NCBI RefSeq assembly: GCF_013466785.1
Contig: NZ_CP059163.1
Location: 496,001-560,000, forward strand
Reading direction: 5' to 3'
Length of the DNA stretch: 64,000 nt
Source of the DNA: Nocardioides marinisabuli
Lineage (GTDB): Bacteria > Actinomycetota > Actinomycetes > Propionibacteriales > Nocardioidaceae
The position numbers were made by a program, and so were the translations under genes. Within the stretch, counting starts at the first letter, position 1; each line of letters begins with the position of its first letter. The notes beneath the pieces were generated by a model, which saw nothing but the letters and a program-made list of their open reading frames with translations, was not told where the DNA came from and searched no databases. This document shows positions 7,277-18,654 of this stretch, piece by piece.

Positions 7277-10083
7277 ACCCCCGCCCCGTCGGCGAGGAAG
7301 CGGCGCGACTTGAAGCCCGACGCCTTGCCCTCGAGGAGCCAGAGGTAGCCGGTGGCGCTCTCGCGCACCACCAGGTCGGCCCGCGTCTTGAGGTTGGCGT
7401 CGCCGATCCCGGTCACGACGTCGTAGCCCCGCAGGTCCAGGTCGACCCGGGCGGCGTCGGTGAGCCCGCCGGGCCCGTTGCCCGGGTAGGCCACGAGGGC
7501 GTCGCCCTGGCGGAACATGCTGTCGGGCGCGCCGTCGCGGTCCCACAGGCCCACGCCGACCTGGCGGCTCGCGCTGATGGCGCTGTGCGCGACGTACGGC
7601 GTGCCGAGGGCGGCCGCACCCCGGCCGGGGTAGATCATCATCGAGCCGCCGACCGGCTGGCCCATCAGGTCCGGCCAGCCGTCTCCGGTGACGTCGCCGA
7701 CCGCCTCCAGCAGCCGGACGTCGCCCATGGCCCGCCCGAGCCGCACCGCCTTGCCGAAGGAGCCCGCGCCGTCGCCGGGACGCATCTTGAGCACGCCGTT
7801 GCGCTGCTTGCGCAGCACCAGGTCGCCGAACCCGTCGCCGTCCCAGTCCCCCACGTTGAGCAGCAGGTCGACCGCGCGGATGCGGGCGCCGGTGTCGACG
7901 GGGGCCCGCGTCTCGACCTTGCCGGTCCCGACGATCCTCATCAGGGTCTCGCCCTTGAGGAACACCAGGTCGGGGACGCCGTCGCCGCTGAGGTCGGCGC
8001 CGCCGGTCAGGCCCGGACGGCCCTTGAGCCGCTTGATCGGCCCCAGGGGGTGCCCGACGCTGCCGTCGCCCCGCCCGGGCAGCACGTAGCCGTGGCCACC
8101 GGTGCGGCGCACGAAGAGGTCGGCGTGCCCGTCGCCGTTCCAGTCGCCGAGCCCGCTGACGACGTCCCAGCCCGAGCCGGAGCCCGCGCCGGCCAGCGGC
8201 TGCGCGGCCCCGAAGCCGGAGGCCGACCCGCGGTGCCACAGCATGGTGCCGTCGGCGCGCCGGGCGACCAGGTCGGCGTACCCGTCGCCGTCGAGGTCGC
8301 TGCCGGCCAGGGCGTCGTAGCCGGCCCAGCCGGTGGTCGACGAGGCCGCGCGGAAGCGTCCGTCGCCACGGCTCGAGAGGATCTCGAGCCGGTCGCCGTC
8401 GCGACCCACGAGGTCGGCCAGGCCGTCGCCGTCGACGTCGCCGACGGCGGTGACCAGGTCGTGGCCCTCGGTGGCGGTCGCGGTGCGGGTGGTCTCGCCG
8501 AACCCGTCCTCGCGGCCGGGGCGCACGTCGACGGCGCCGGAGGCGGTGACGCCCAGGGCGTCGGGCAGGCCGTCGCCCGTCACGTCGTCGGAGAGCAGCA
8601 CCGAGTCGTAGCCCGACCAGCCGGTCGAGACCGCCGAGGGCTTGCGGACCCGGCTGAGGCCGCCGGTGGGGATGACGAAGACGCGGCCGTCGGAGGCCCG
8701 GCGCGCCAGCAGGTCGGGGTGCGGGGTGTCGACCAGGTCGGCCGGCAGCTGGCGCCCGCTGAAGTCGGCCTGGGCCGCGTCGGCGAGCGCGCGGATGTCA
8801 CCGAGCCGCTGGTAGAGGTAGGCGCCCGGGCAGGCGGTCGAGCCGGCGTCGCGGTGGCCGTTGACCGCCGGGAAGGAGCGGCTGCCGACCCGCTGCGAGC
8901 CCGAGGCGGCGTCGACGCCGTGCAGCGAGAGCTTCCAGGCGAAGAGGGCGCCGTAGGCCTGCACCACCGCCTCGGAGGGGCGCACCTGCTCGAAGTTGCC
9001 GATCGCCGACATCGCGAAGGAGTACTCGTTGTAGCCGAGGGTGTGTGCGCCCACCACCGGTCGGTCGATGCCGCCCGCGCGGCCCTCCCAGATCCGGCCG
9101 AACCGGTCGACGAGGTAGTTGTAGCCGACGTCGGACCAGCCCCGCGACTTCGTGTGGTACGCGTAGATGCTCCGCAGCATCGCGGGCACCTGGTCCTTGG
9201 TGTAGTCGTTGGCGTTGACCGTGTGGTGCACGAAGCCCGCGTGCACCTCGTGGTAGCTCGGCGAGCCGCTGCGCAGCCGCTCGTCGGCGCCCCACTGCTC
9301 GCGGGAGTAGATCACCGGCTTCGGCGTCACCTCGGCCGACTGCAGGGTCAGCACGTCGGTGTCCTCGCCCGCCTGGGCCGGGACCTCGAGGGCCGTCACG
9401 GAGCCGGTGCCGTCGGCGCCGTCGAGCGTGGCCGTGTCGAGCGCGGCGCGCTCCTGCGCGGTCGCCTCGGGGGTGCCCGGGTCGATCACCGCCATCCGCA
9501 TGTCGCCGGGCAGGGCGCCCGCACGCTCGGTGCTGCGCACCTGCACGTCGTCGACCTCGCCGACCATCATCGGCTCGGTGCCCGGGCGCGCGGAGGCGCC
9601 CTCCTCGGTGGTGGGGTCGGGGGCGTGCTCGTCGTGGTACTCGAGCTCTGCCCACTCGCTCCACACGCCGTCGGTGCGGGTGCGCACCTCGAAGGCGATG
9701 TCGTCCTCGTCGAGGTCGGCCCCCGGCTCCCAGGTCACGCCCACCGCGCCGTAGCCGGTGACCGGCTCCGGGCGGCTGGTCAGCACCGTGGCCCGCTCCT
9801 GCGCCAGCGCCCGCGCCGAGGTGGTCGCCTCGCCGCCGGGCGCGGTCAGCACGTGCTCCTCCACGACCGCCTCGACCGGGCCGGTCGGCACGGTCGCGGT
9901 CTTCTGCGCCGAGCGGACGTACGCCGCGAGCGCGCCGTCGTAGCCGGGGGCGGTGGCCGCGCCGGGCTGCTGGACGACCTCGAGGGTAATCACGCTCGCG
10001 GCGGGCGCGAGCACGGCGACGGTGGCACCGAGCACCAGCAGCTGCTGGCAGCCGGAGACGAAGCGAGACCTGCTGGGGGGCAT
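7258..10083 (-). CDS. Secreted N-acetylmuramoyl-L-alanine amidase with FG-GAP/VCBS repeats
   Basis: Encodes 941 residues. After a signal sequence and a variable region comes an Amidase_2/PGRP domain (about 265-420): REQWGADE, FVHHTVN (zinc His), YNYLVDRFGRIWEGR, AHTLGYN and GHRDAGSTACPG (zinc His and Cys). It would cut the lactoyl-alanine bond of peptidoglycan outside the cell. The C-terminal half (about 450-941) is a row of FG-GAP-like repeats with DxDGDGxxD motifs, a calcium-binding propeller. GAAGGA is 8 nt before the ATG at 10083; a GTG 15 bases further upstream is less likely. Confidence 0.92.
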   Translation of the reverse strand: MPPSRSRFVSGCQQLLVLGATVAVLAPAASVITLEVVQQPGAATAPGYDGALAAYVRSAQKTATVPTGPVEAVVEEHVLTAPGGEATTSARALAQERATVLTSRPEPVTGYGAVGVTWEPGADLDEDDIAFEVRTRTDGVWSEWAELEYHDEHAPDPTTEEGASARPGTEPMMVGEVDDVQVRSTERAGALPGDMRMAVIDPGTPEATAQERAALDTATLDGADGTGSVTALEVPAQAGEDTDVLTLQSAEVTPKPVIYSREQWGADERLRSGSPSYHEVHAGFVHHTVNANDYTKDQVPAMLRSIYAYHTKSRGWSDVGYNYLVDRFGRIWEGRAGGIDRPVVGAHTLGYNEYSFAMSAIGNFEQVRPSEAVVQAYGALFAWKLSLHGVDAASGSQRVGSRSFPAVNGHRDAGSTACPGAYLYQRLGDIRALADAAQADFSGRQLPADLVDTPHPDLLARRASDGRVFVIPTGGLSRVRKPSAVSTGWSGYDSVLLSDDVTGDGLPDALGVTASGAVDVRPGREDGFGETTRTATATEGHDLVTAVGDVDGDGLADLVGRDGDRLEILSSRGDGRFRAASSTTGWAGYDALAGSDLDGDGYADLVARRADGTMLWHRGSASGFGAAQPLAGAGSGSGWDVVSGLGDWNGDGHADLFVRRTGGHGYVLPGRGDGSVGHPLGPIKRLKGRPGLTGGADLSGDGVPDLVFLKGETLMRIVGTGKVETRAPVDTGARIRAVDLLLNVGDWDGDGFGDLVLRKQRNGVLKMRPGDGAGSFGKAVRLGRAMGDVRLLEAVGDVTGDGWPDLMGQPVGGSMMIYPGRGAAALGTPYVAHSAISASRQVGVGLWDRDGAPDSMFRQGDALVAYPGNGPGGLTDAARVDLDLRGYDVVTGIGDANLKTRADLVVRESATGYLWLLEGKASGFKSRRFLADGAGVYDLVD

Positions 10084-10131
10084 ACGAGGGTCCTTCACAG
10101 TGCGCGGGGAAGTTCACACGGTGCGCAACTT

Positions 10132-10147
10132 TCACATGAGTCACATG
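10132..10147. promoter_or_regulatory. Direct TCACATG repeats upstream of the amidase gene
   Basis: TCACATG occurs at 10132-10138 and 10141-10147, a 9-bp period, with a related TTCACAC about 20 bp closer to the gene. The spacing and position, 50-65 bp before the start codon, suggest a regulator site, but I cannot name the regulator. Confidence 0.3.
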
Positions 10148-10250
10148 CGACACGGAAGGGAAACTGAGTAACTACAATCGTGTAATTTCCAGTCGACACG
10201 CCGACGACGTCGAGAAAAGTCAATTCGTCGGGGGTCCTGGAGACAGAGAA

Positions 10251-10288
10251 ACGCCGACCCGGCTCGTTCGAACGAGCCGGGTCGGCGT
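10251..10288 (-). terminator. Long perfect palindrome ending the galactan operon
   Basis: The 38 bases are fully self-complementary around a central TTCGAA (axis between 10269 and 10270). The repeat lies 10 bp past the stop of the ABC ATPase gene and is followed on that strand by TTCTCTG. It most likely stops the galactan operon and insulates it from the amidase gene. Confidence 0.75.
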
Positions 10289-10297
10289 CGGGGTCGA

Positions 10298-11077
10298 TCA
10301 GATGTCGGCGCCGAGCTCCTCGTCGTCCTGGTCCTCGTCGTCGGAGTCGTACTTGACGTACTTGATGCCCGCGTCGACGTCGCCGTCGAAGCCCAGGCGC
10401 CCGTCCTCGAGCACCAGCACGCGGTCGCACATGCGTCGCACGGAGCCGGCGGCGTGGCTGACGTAGAAGACGGTGGTCCCGGAGTCGCGGACCTCCTCCA
10501 TCTTCTCCAGGCACTTGCGCTTGAAGGGCTTGTCCCCCACCGCGAGCGCCTCGTCGGCCAGGAAGATGTCGCAGTCGACGTTGATGGCCACCGCGAAGCC
10601 CAGGCGGGCGTACATGCCCGAGGAGTAGTTGCCCACGGGCGAGTCGAGGTGCTTGCCGATGTTGGCGAACTCGATGATCTCGTCGAGCTTGCGGTTGGTC
10701 TCGCGCTCGCTCATCCCGAAGACGGCGGCGTTGAGGTAGACGTTCTCGCGCCCGGTGAGCTGGGGGTGGAAGCCGGCGCCGGTCGCGATCAGCCCGGCGA
10801 TGCGGCCGCGGGTCAGGACCCGGCCGGAGTCGGGCTTCATGATGCCGTTGACCAGCTTGAGCAGCGTCGACTTGCCGGAGCCGTTGAGCCCCATCAGGCC
10901 GATCGACTCGCCCTGCTCGACGGTGAAGGAGACGTCGTCGAGCGCCTTGAAGGTGTCGCTGATCTGCTGGCCGCGCATCTTGGCGACCGACACCTCCTTG
11001 AAGGTGCGGTGGTAGCGCAGCGTGAAGGCCTTCGTGGCGTTCTCCACCACGATCGAGGTCGAGGGTGAGTAGCTCAA
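10298..11077 (-). CDS. ABC transporter ATP-binding protein, polysaccharide export (Wzt/RfbE-like)
   Basis: Encodes 259 residues. Walker A is GLNGSGKST, the signature is NYSSGMYARL, Walker B DIFLADEAL, and YVSHA is the H-loop. The signature motif and short length match the ATPases that drive export of lipid-linked O-antigen, teichoic acid or mycobacterial galactan (Rv3781-like). There is no C-terminal carbohydrate-binding extension; an acidic tail (DSDDEDQDDEELG) ends the protein. The start is taken as TTG at 11077, overlapping the permease stop as TTGA with GGAG 8 nt upstream; a GTG about 10 codons later is possible. Confidence 0.88.
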   Translation of the reverse strand: MSYSPSTSIVVENATKAFTLRYHRTFKEVSVAKMRGQQISDTFKALDDVSFTVEQGESIGLMGLNGSGKSTLLKLVNGIMKPDSGRVLTRGRIAGLIATGAGFHPQLTGRENVYLNAAVFGMSERETNRKLDEIIEFANIGKHLDSPVGNYSSGMYARLGFAVAINVDCDIFLADEALAVGDKPFKRKCLEKMEEVRDSGTTVFYVSHAAGSVRRMCDRVLVLEDGRLGFDGDVDAGIKYVKYDSDDEDQDDEELGADI

Positions 11078-11962
11078 TTCAACCGCTCCGGGATCTTGTC
11101 CTCCAGCGAGCGGAACACCAGCTGGGCGAGCACCAGCACCAGGGCCGAGATCGCGAGCATCACCAGGCCGCGGGTGAAGAGGTGGTCGGGCAGCTCGGTG
11201 GCCGCCGTGGCCGCCGGGTCGCTGGTCGTGCCCACCCAGAAGGCGCGCTGGACCAGCAGCACCGCCTCGGCGAGCGGGTTGTAGAGGTAGTACTCCGCGA
11301 AGCCCTTGAAGCGCTCCTCGACCAGCGTGAACGGGTAGATCATCGGCACGCTGAAGCGCACGAAGTTGGTCAGGATGCCCACGGCGCTGGCGAAGTCGCG
11401 GAAGTAGACGTTGGCGACGCTGAAGAGCAGTGCCAGCGCGGTGCCCAGCGTCATGATGATGCCCAGGGCCAGCAGCAGCGCCAGCATGCCGAGCACGTCG
11501 GGCGTCCAGCCGTACGGCACGCACGCGACCACGAGGATCACCAGCTGCGGCGCCACGTGGTAGAGCGAGACCAGCATCGACGCGACTGGGAACATCTCCT
11601 TGGGCAGCGACATCTTCCGGATCAGCGCCTTGTTGCGCACGATCGAGCGGGTGCCGGCGTTGAAGGTCTCGGTGAAGAAGTGCACGACGATCAGACCGGT
11701 GAAGATGTGGATCGCGAAGTTCTCGGTGCGGTCGCGGCCCAGCAGCAGCGTGAAGATGAAGACGTAGATCAGGAACTGGCTCAGCGGGTTGATGTAGGAC
11801 CAGATCAGGCCCAGGAACGACCCGGAGTAGCGCGCGCTGATCTCGCGCCTGACCAGCAGCTTGAGCAGGTAGCGGTGCCGGAAGACCTCGAGCAGCCCCT
11901 GGGTGGCGGCCGGCGAGGTCAGGGGCGCGTCGACGACGTGGCCCGCCGGCGGGCGGGTCGAC

Positions 11963-11970
<8 letters not shown>
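11074..11970 (-). CDS. ABC-2 type polysaccharide export permease (Wzm/RfbD-like)
   Basis: Encodes 298 residues with six hydrophobic segments. The N-terminal LLKLLVRREISARYSGSFLG and LIWSYINPLSQ blocks are typical of ABC-2 permeases for O-antigen, teichoic acid and galactan. It would form the membrane channel with the ATPase encoded just downstream and move a lipid-linked polymer across the membrane. Its first 8 bases overlap the end of the glfT2 gene, and its stop overlaps the start of the ATPase gene. Confidence 0.88.
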
Positions 11971-15189
<3,219 letters not shown>

Positions 15190-16089
15190 TCAGTCTACGG
15201 ACGAAGGTGGCAGCCGGCGCATCCCACGCGCTGCGCGCATGGCCCGGATCACGTTGCCGGCCTCGGCACGCCCTCCGCGCAGCGGGCTGAGCGCCACCAC
15301 GGCCAGCGCGATCAGCCACGGCTTGGCCCGCACCAGCGCGTTCTCGCCGTAGCGCAGGTGCACCACGAAGAGGTTGCGGTACATGAAGAAGCCCTTCCAG
15401 CCCGCCAGGTCGTGCTGCTGGTCGAAGTCGAGCTGGCGCACCAGCACGGCGTCGCGCAGCGCCCAGATCCGGAAGCCGGCCCGCCGGGCACGCACCGCGA
15501 AGTCGACGTCGTCGTAGAAGATGAAGTACGTCGGGTCGGGCAGCCCGACCGCCTCGAGCACCCGGCGGCGCACCATGAAGCCCTCGAAGGCGACGTTCTC
15601 GAGCTCGACCCGTTCGGGCATCGCGTCACGGCTCACCCAGTCGGTCTCGACCATGGCCGTCTTGGGCTTGATCGCCAGCGGGTTGGCCAGGTCGAAGCGG
15701 GTGGCGGCCTTCTCGCACAGCCGCCCGTGGGAGTCCTCGCGCACCGCCATCAGGCAGTCCTCGTCGGCGGCCAGCAGCACGCCCAGGCAGTCGGTGGCGG
15801 GCAGCACGTCGTCGTCCATCAGCCAGATCCGGTCGACGCCGGCGTCGTACGCCGTCCGGGTGCCGAGGTGGAAGCCTCCTGCTCCACCGAGGTTCTCGGC
15901 GGTGCGGACGACCTGCAGGCCCGGCAGCGTGCAGGCGGCCAGCACGTCGGGGGTGTGGTCGGTGCTGGCGTTGTCGACGACCACGACGAGCTCGGGGGCG
16001 GGGTCGAGGGCACCCAGGCCCTCGAGCATCCGCTCGAGCAGGTCGGCACGGTTGAAGGTGACGACGACGACGCCGGTGGTCTCGCTCAT
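15190..16089 (-). CDS. glfT1: GT2 galactofuranosyltransferase, GlfT1-like
   Basis: Encodes 299 residues, close to mycobacterial GlfT1 (about 300). Motifs are VVVVTFNRADLL, VVDNASTDHTPD, NLGGAGGFHLG, the metal site WLMDDDVLP, and IFYDDVDFAVRARRAGF. GlfT1 adds the first galactofuranose units to the lipid-linked primer, and GlfT2 then elongates. Between glf and another GT2 gene. Its exact acceptor in this genus is inferred from gene order, not from a residue I can point to. Confidence 0.82.
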   Translation of the reverse strand: MSETTGVVVVTFNRADLLERMLEGLGALDPAPELVVVVDNASTDHTPDVLAACTLPGLQVVRTAENLGGAGGFHLGTRTAYDAGVDRIWLMDDDVLPATDCLGVLLAADEDCLMAVREDSHGRLCEKAATRFDLANPLAIKPKTAMVETDWVSRDAMPERVELENVAFEGFMVRRRVLEAVGLPDPTYFIFYDDVDFAVRARRAGFRIWALRDAVLVRQLDFDQQHDLAGWKGFFMYRNLFVVHLRYGENALVRAKPWLIALAVVALSPLRGGRAEAGNVIRAMRAARGMRRLPPSSVD

Positions 16090-17021
16090 CGCAGGAACCT
16101 CTCGTGGCCGGTGAAGTCGCCGCGCAGCCCGGCCAGGGCGGCGCGGGCGCTGAGCACGACACGGCCCGGGTCGCGGCGGGTGAGCAGGTAGAACCAGACC
16201 GTCTTGGCCCAGAACATCGCCACGTGCGCCCAGCCGCGGTAGTCGCGCAGGTTGACGGTGTTGTTGCGGGCCATGCAGTAGGCCTTGAGCTCGCTGGGGC
16301 TGTGGTTGTAGGTGGTGCGCCCGCCCATCATCGGGGTGCCGAGCTCGCCCACCGAGGGGTGGTGGACGCGGGCGCCGGTGACGGTGGCGATGCGGGCGCC
16401 GGCCTTCTCGGCGCGCAGGCGGTACTCGTGGTCGTCGCCCCAGATGAAGAACTCCGAGCGCGGCAGCCCGATCCGCTCGACCAGCTCGCGGGTCACCAGC
16501 ACCCCGTTGAAGGGGATCACGATGTCGTCGAGGCGCCCCCGCGCTCCCCCGGCGCGCTCGACGTCGGCCAGGCGGTGCACCACGCGGGTGCCGCCGGGCA
16601 GCCGGATCGGGAAGACCAACCGGTCGGTGTCGGCCTCGTCGACGACCAGCGGACCCCAGAAGTCGAGCCCGTCCTCGGCCAGCAGCCGGGCCAGGCAGTC
16701 GTGCTCGGGCAGGCCGTCGTCGTCCATCAGCCAGACCAGGTCGGCGTCACGTTCGACGGCCCACCCCAGCCCGTCGTGGAAGCCGCCCGCTCCCCCGACG
16801 TTGCGCTCGAGCGTGCGGGCCAGCAGCGGCGTACCGACACCGCCCGCCGCCTCGGCCAGCCAGGCGCCGGTGCCGTCGGAGGAGGCGTTGTCGACGACGA
16901 GCACCTCGTCGACCTCCGGCACCTCGCGCAGCCGCGCCACCAGCCGCTGCAGCAGCCCCAACCGGTTGAAGGTCACGACCACCGCGACCACGCGTCGAGG
17001 GTCGGGGCTGGGGCTCGGCAC
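16086..17021 (-). CDS. Glycosyltransferase family 2, first gene of the galactan operon
   Basis: Encodes 311 residues. It resembles its downstream neighbour: VVVTFNRLGLLQRL, VVDNASSDGTG, NVGGAGGFHDGLG, metal site WLMDDDGLP, and FIWGDDHEYRLRAEKAG. Probably adds an early sugar on the galactan primer or a side sugar. Two GTG starts are possible; 17021 is preferred because TAGGGT lies 7 nt before it, while 17030 would overlap that hexamer. Its stop overlaps the glfT1 start (ATGA). Confidence 0.83.
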   Translation of the reverse strand: MPSPSPDPRRVVAVVVTFNRLGLLQRLVARLREVPEVDEVLVVDNASSDGTGAWLAEAAGGVGTPLLARTLERNVGGAGGFHDGLGWAVERDADLVWLMDDDGLPEHDCLARLLAEDGLDFWGPLVVDEADTDRLVFPIRLPGGTRVVHRLADVERAGGARGRLDDIVIPFNGVLVTRELVERIGLPRSEFFIWGDDHEYRLRAEKAGARIATVTGARVHHPSVGELGTPMMGGRTTYNHSPSELKAYCMARNNTVNLRDYRGWAHVAMFWAKTVWFYLLTRRDPGRVVLSARAALAGLRGDFTGHERFLR

Positions 17022-17028
17022 GGCCCAC

Positions 17029-17034
17029 ACCCTA
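17029..17034 (-). promoter_or_regulatory. -10 hexamer of the galactan operon
   Basis: TAGGGT on the minus strand, 7 nt before the GTG at 17021. It fixes the start of the operon's first gene and implies a leaderless message for six cell-envelope genes. Confidence 0.5.
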
Positions 17035-17049
17035 CGGCCCCCCACCTCT

Positions 17050-17092
17050 GGTCGAGCAGCAAGGAGCGCCAGCGACGCGCGTCGTCGAGACC
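17050..17092. repeat. Short intergenic repeat-like element (GGTCGAGCAGC...TCGAGACC)
   Basis: A 43-bp stretch bounded by GGTCGAG and TCGAGACC, rich in GCGA/CAGC blocks. From memory, similar segments recur between genes in Nocardioides chromosomes; this cannot be confirmed from one window. It lies just upstream of the galactan operon promoter. Confidence 0.4.
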
Positions 17093-17108
17093 CCGCGAGA
17101 ACCGCACC

Positions 17109-17175
17109 CGCCGTACGCCGTGGGACGTCACCGTCAGCGGCACGCCGAGTCGGCGCCAGTTCACGGCGTACGGCG
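17109..17175. repeat. 14-bp perfect inverted repeat
   Basis: CGCCGTACGCCGTG (17109-17122) and CACGGCGTACGGCG (17162-17175) are exact reverse complements 39 bp apart. They lie between the galactan operon and the HNH gene stop at 17201. This could be a terminator for the HNH gene, a boundary of a small repeat element, or both. Confidence 0.45.
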
Positions 17176-17200
17176 TCTTGTTGCTGCAGGGGGGTGTCTT

Positions 17201-18490
17201 CTAGGTGCGCCGGTGGAAGGTGACCTGGTTGTCGCCGCCGACCTCGGTCTCGTACTCCGGGTCGTGGATGCGTCGGTGGTGGTAGGGGCACAGCAACCGC
17301 CCCCGCTCCACCTTGGTGTGGCCGTCCCTGCACCAGAAGTCCTCGTGGTGGGCGTGGCACATCGCAGGCGGGGCGTCACACCCCTTCGCGGTGCAACCAC
17401 CGTCACGCACACCCAGGGCAAGACGCTGCGGGACGGTGAAGAGCCGCTGGCTGCGCCCCACGTCGAGCGGCTCGCTCCGGCCGCCCAGCACCACCGGCAC
17501 GATCCCGGCCTCGCACGCCAGCCGCCGCGCGGTCGCAGCACTCACCCGCCCACCGGTGTCGAGCGTGGCCGCGGCCAACCCATCCTGCAGCGACTCCAGC
17601 GTCATCGTCACCACCACGGTCGGGTTCACCCCACCGGCCCGCGGAAGCGCAGCCGGATCGAGGCGCTCCACCAGCTCCACGAACGCAGCCCCCAGGCGCT
17701 GCGCGGTCGGACGACGTACCGGCACCGGCGCCTCGTCAGGTTCGTCCTGGTAGTCACCGGTGACACGGGTGGCACGGGTGGCACGGGTGGCGACCTGGTG
17801 CTTGGGGGCCGCGAAGGCCAGCAGCGCCCGCTCGAGCACCTGCCCCACGAGCAGCGGCACCGTGAAGGACCCCCTGATGCGACCGTGCCCGTCCTCACGC
17901 ATCCGGAACACCGAGCTCTTCTCAGCCTCCCGCTCCTCACGATCCAGCAGCTCGGCCTCCCACGCCTCCCCCACCTCCGGGGCGACGACGTCGAGGATCC
18001 GACGCCCCAGCACCCGCAACGCCTTCGCGTCGTGCACCTGTGCGAACTCAAGCAACGCTGTCGTGGCCTGCTCGAGGACCGCCGGGGCGAGGTCGTCGGG
18101 CAGCGCATCCAACGACGTACAGATCACCGACGCCTGCTCTCCGACCAGGTCCCCACGACCGAGCGCTTCACGCACCGGGACGTGACGCGCCAGTCCCTCG
18201 GCCAGGCGTACCTGACGGAACGACTCCCGCTTGGTGGTCCGGGTGACGTTGGAGTGCCACACCGCCAACGACGGCGAGGCGTTGCGCTCCTGCACCCCAA
18301 CGGTCTCGGCGTGCTCCAGCAGCCGCGAGCGCACCTCGCCCCACCGAGCCTCGAGCCGAGCGACCTCCACCAACGCCTGCGCGGTCTCGGCCTGGCTCAT
18401 CGACCAGGCCGACACTTCGGCGACCTCGTCCAGCATCGCGTGGGCCCGCGCGACAGCACTCCCGATGGGGTGCGCGGCGGTGGTCGACAT
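17201..18490 (-). CDS. DUF222 domain protein with C-terminal HNH endonuclease domain
   Basis: Encodes 429 residues. The N-terminal DUF222 (13E12-repeat) region covers about 20-330. The HNH nuclease part (about 365-420) has CTAKGCDAPP, CHAHHEDFW, GRLLCPYHHRRIHD, with paired Cys for zinc and the catalytic His. These genes are highly repeated in actinobacteria and are thought to be selfish or mobile, but their role is unproven. A 9-bp tandem repeat encodes ATRATRATR in the linker. GATACT lies 6 nt before the ATG. A second, broken member of the family lies at 59.2-60.5 kb. Confidence 0.88.
   Translation of the reverse strand: MSTTAAHPIGSAVARAHAMLDEVAEVSAWSMSQAETAQALVEVARLEARWGEVRSRLLEHAETVGVQERNASPSLAVWHSNVTRTTKRESFRQVRLAEGLARHVPVREALGRGDLVGEQASVICTSLDALPDDLAPAVLEQATTALLEFAQVHDAKALRVLGRRILDVVAPEVGEAWEAELLDREEREAEKSSVFRMREDGHGRIRGSFTVPLLVGQVLERALLAFAAPKHQVATRATRATRVTGDYQDEPDEAPVPVRRPTAQRLGAAFVELVERLDPAALPRAGGVNPTVVVTMTLESLQDGLAAATLDTGGRVSAATARRLACEAGIVPVVLGGRSEPLDVGRSQRLFTVPQRLALGVRDGGCTAKGCDAPPAMCHAHHEDFWCRDGHTKVERGRLLCPYHHRRIHDPEYETEVGGDNQVTFHRRT
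17762..17788. repeat. 9-bp tandem repeat inside the HNH gene
   Basis: Three copies of a 9-base unit (two exact GGCACGGGT, one with GA for GG) encode repeated Ala-Thr-Arg in the linker of the DUF222-HNH protein. In-frame units like this change copy number easily without breaking the gene. Confidence 0.7.
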
Positions 18491-18588
18491 GAGTGAAGTA
18501 TCTCAGCCGCCACCGACAAAGCACCAGGTCAAACCCCGTTTTCCACAGTCGGATCGAAAACTCTTTCGACCCTGGATCTCGAGGTGCG

Positions 18589-18654
18589 GAAGTGACCGGT
18601 CGAGGGTGCAAACCTGACTGCTCGATGATTCAGAAGTGACTGCTCGGCCGTCAG
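18589..18654. repeat. Three 22-bp direct repeats
   Basis: Units begin at 18589, 18611 and 18633; TGAC recurs at 18593, 18615 and 18637, exactly 22 bp apart, followed in each by (C/T)GxTCG. The last unit overlaps the stop codon of the exonuclease gene. A spacing of two helical turns places the repeats on one DNA face, as in a protein-binding array. The region is about 100 bp upstream of the HNH gene start. Confidence 0.6.

Noticed and set aside
10099..10230. c-di-AMP (ydaO) riboswitch before the wall amidase
   Set aside because: These riboswitches often precede actinobacterial wall hydrolases, but I cannot find their conserved strands, and the gap is short.
17201..18490. DUF222-HNH gene as an intein or group II intron endonuclease
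   Set aside because: No intein splice motifs or reverse transcriptase; domain order is the ordinary DUF222-HNH.
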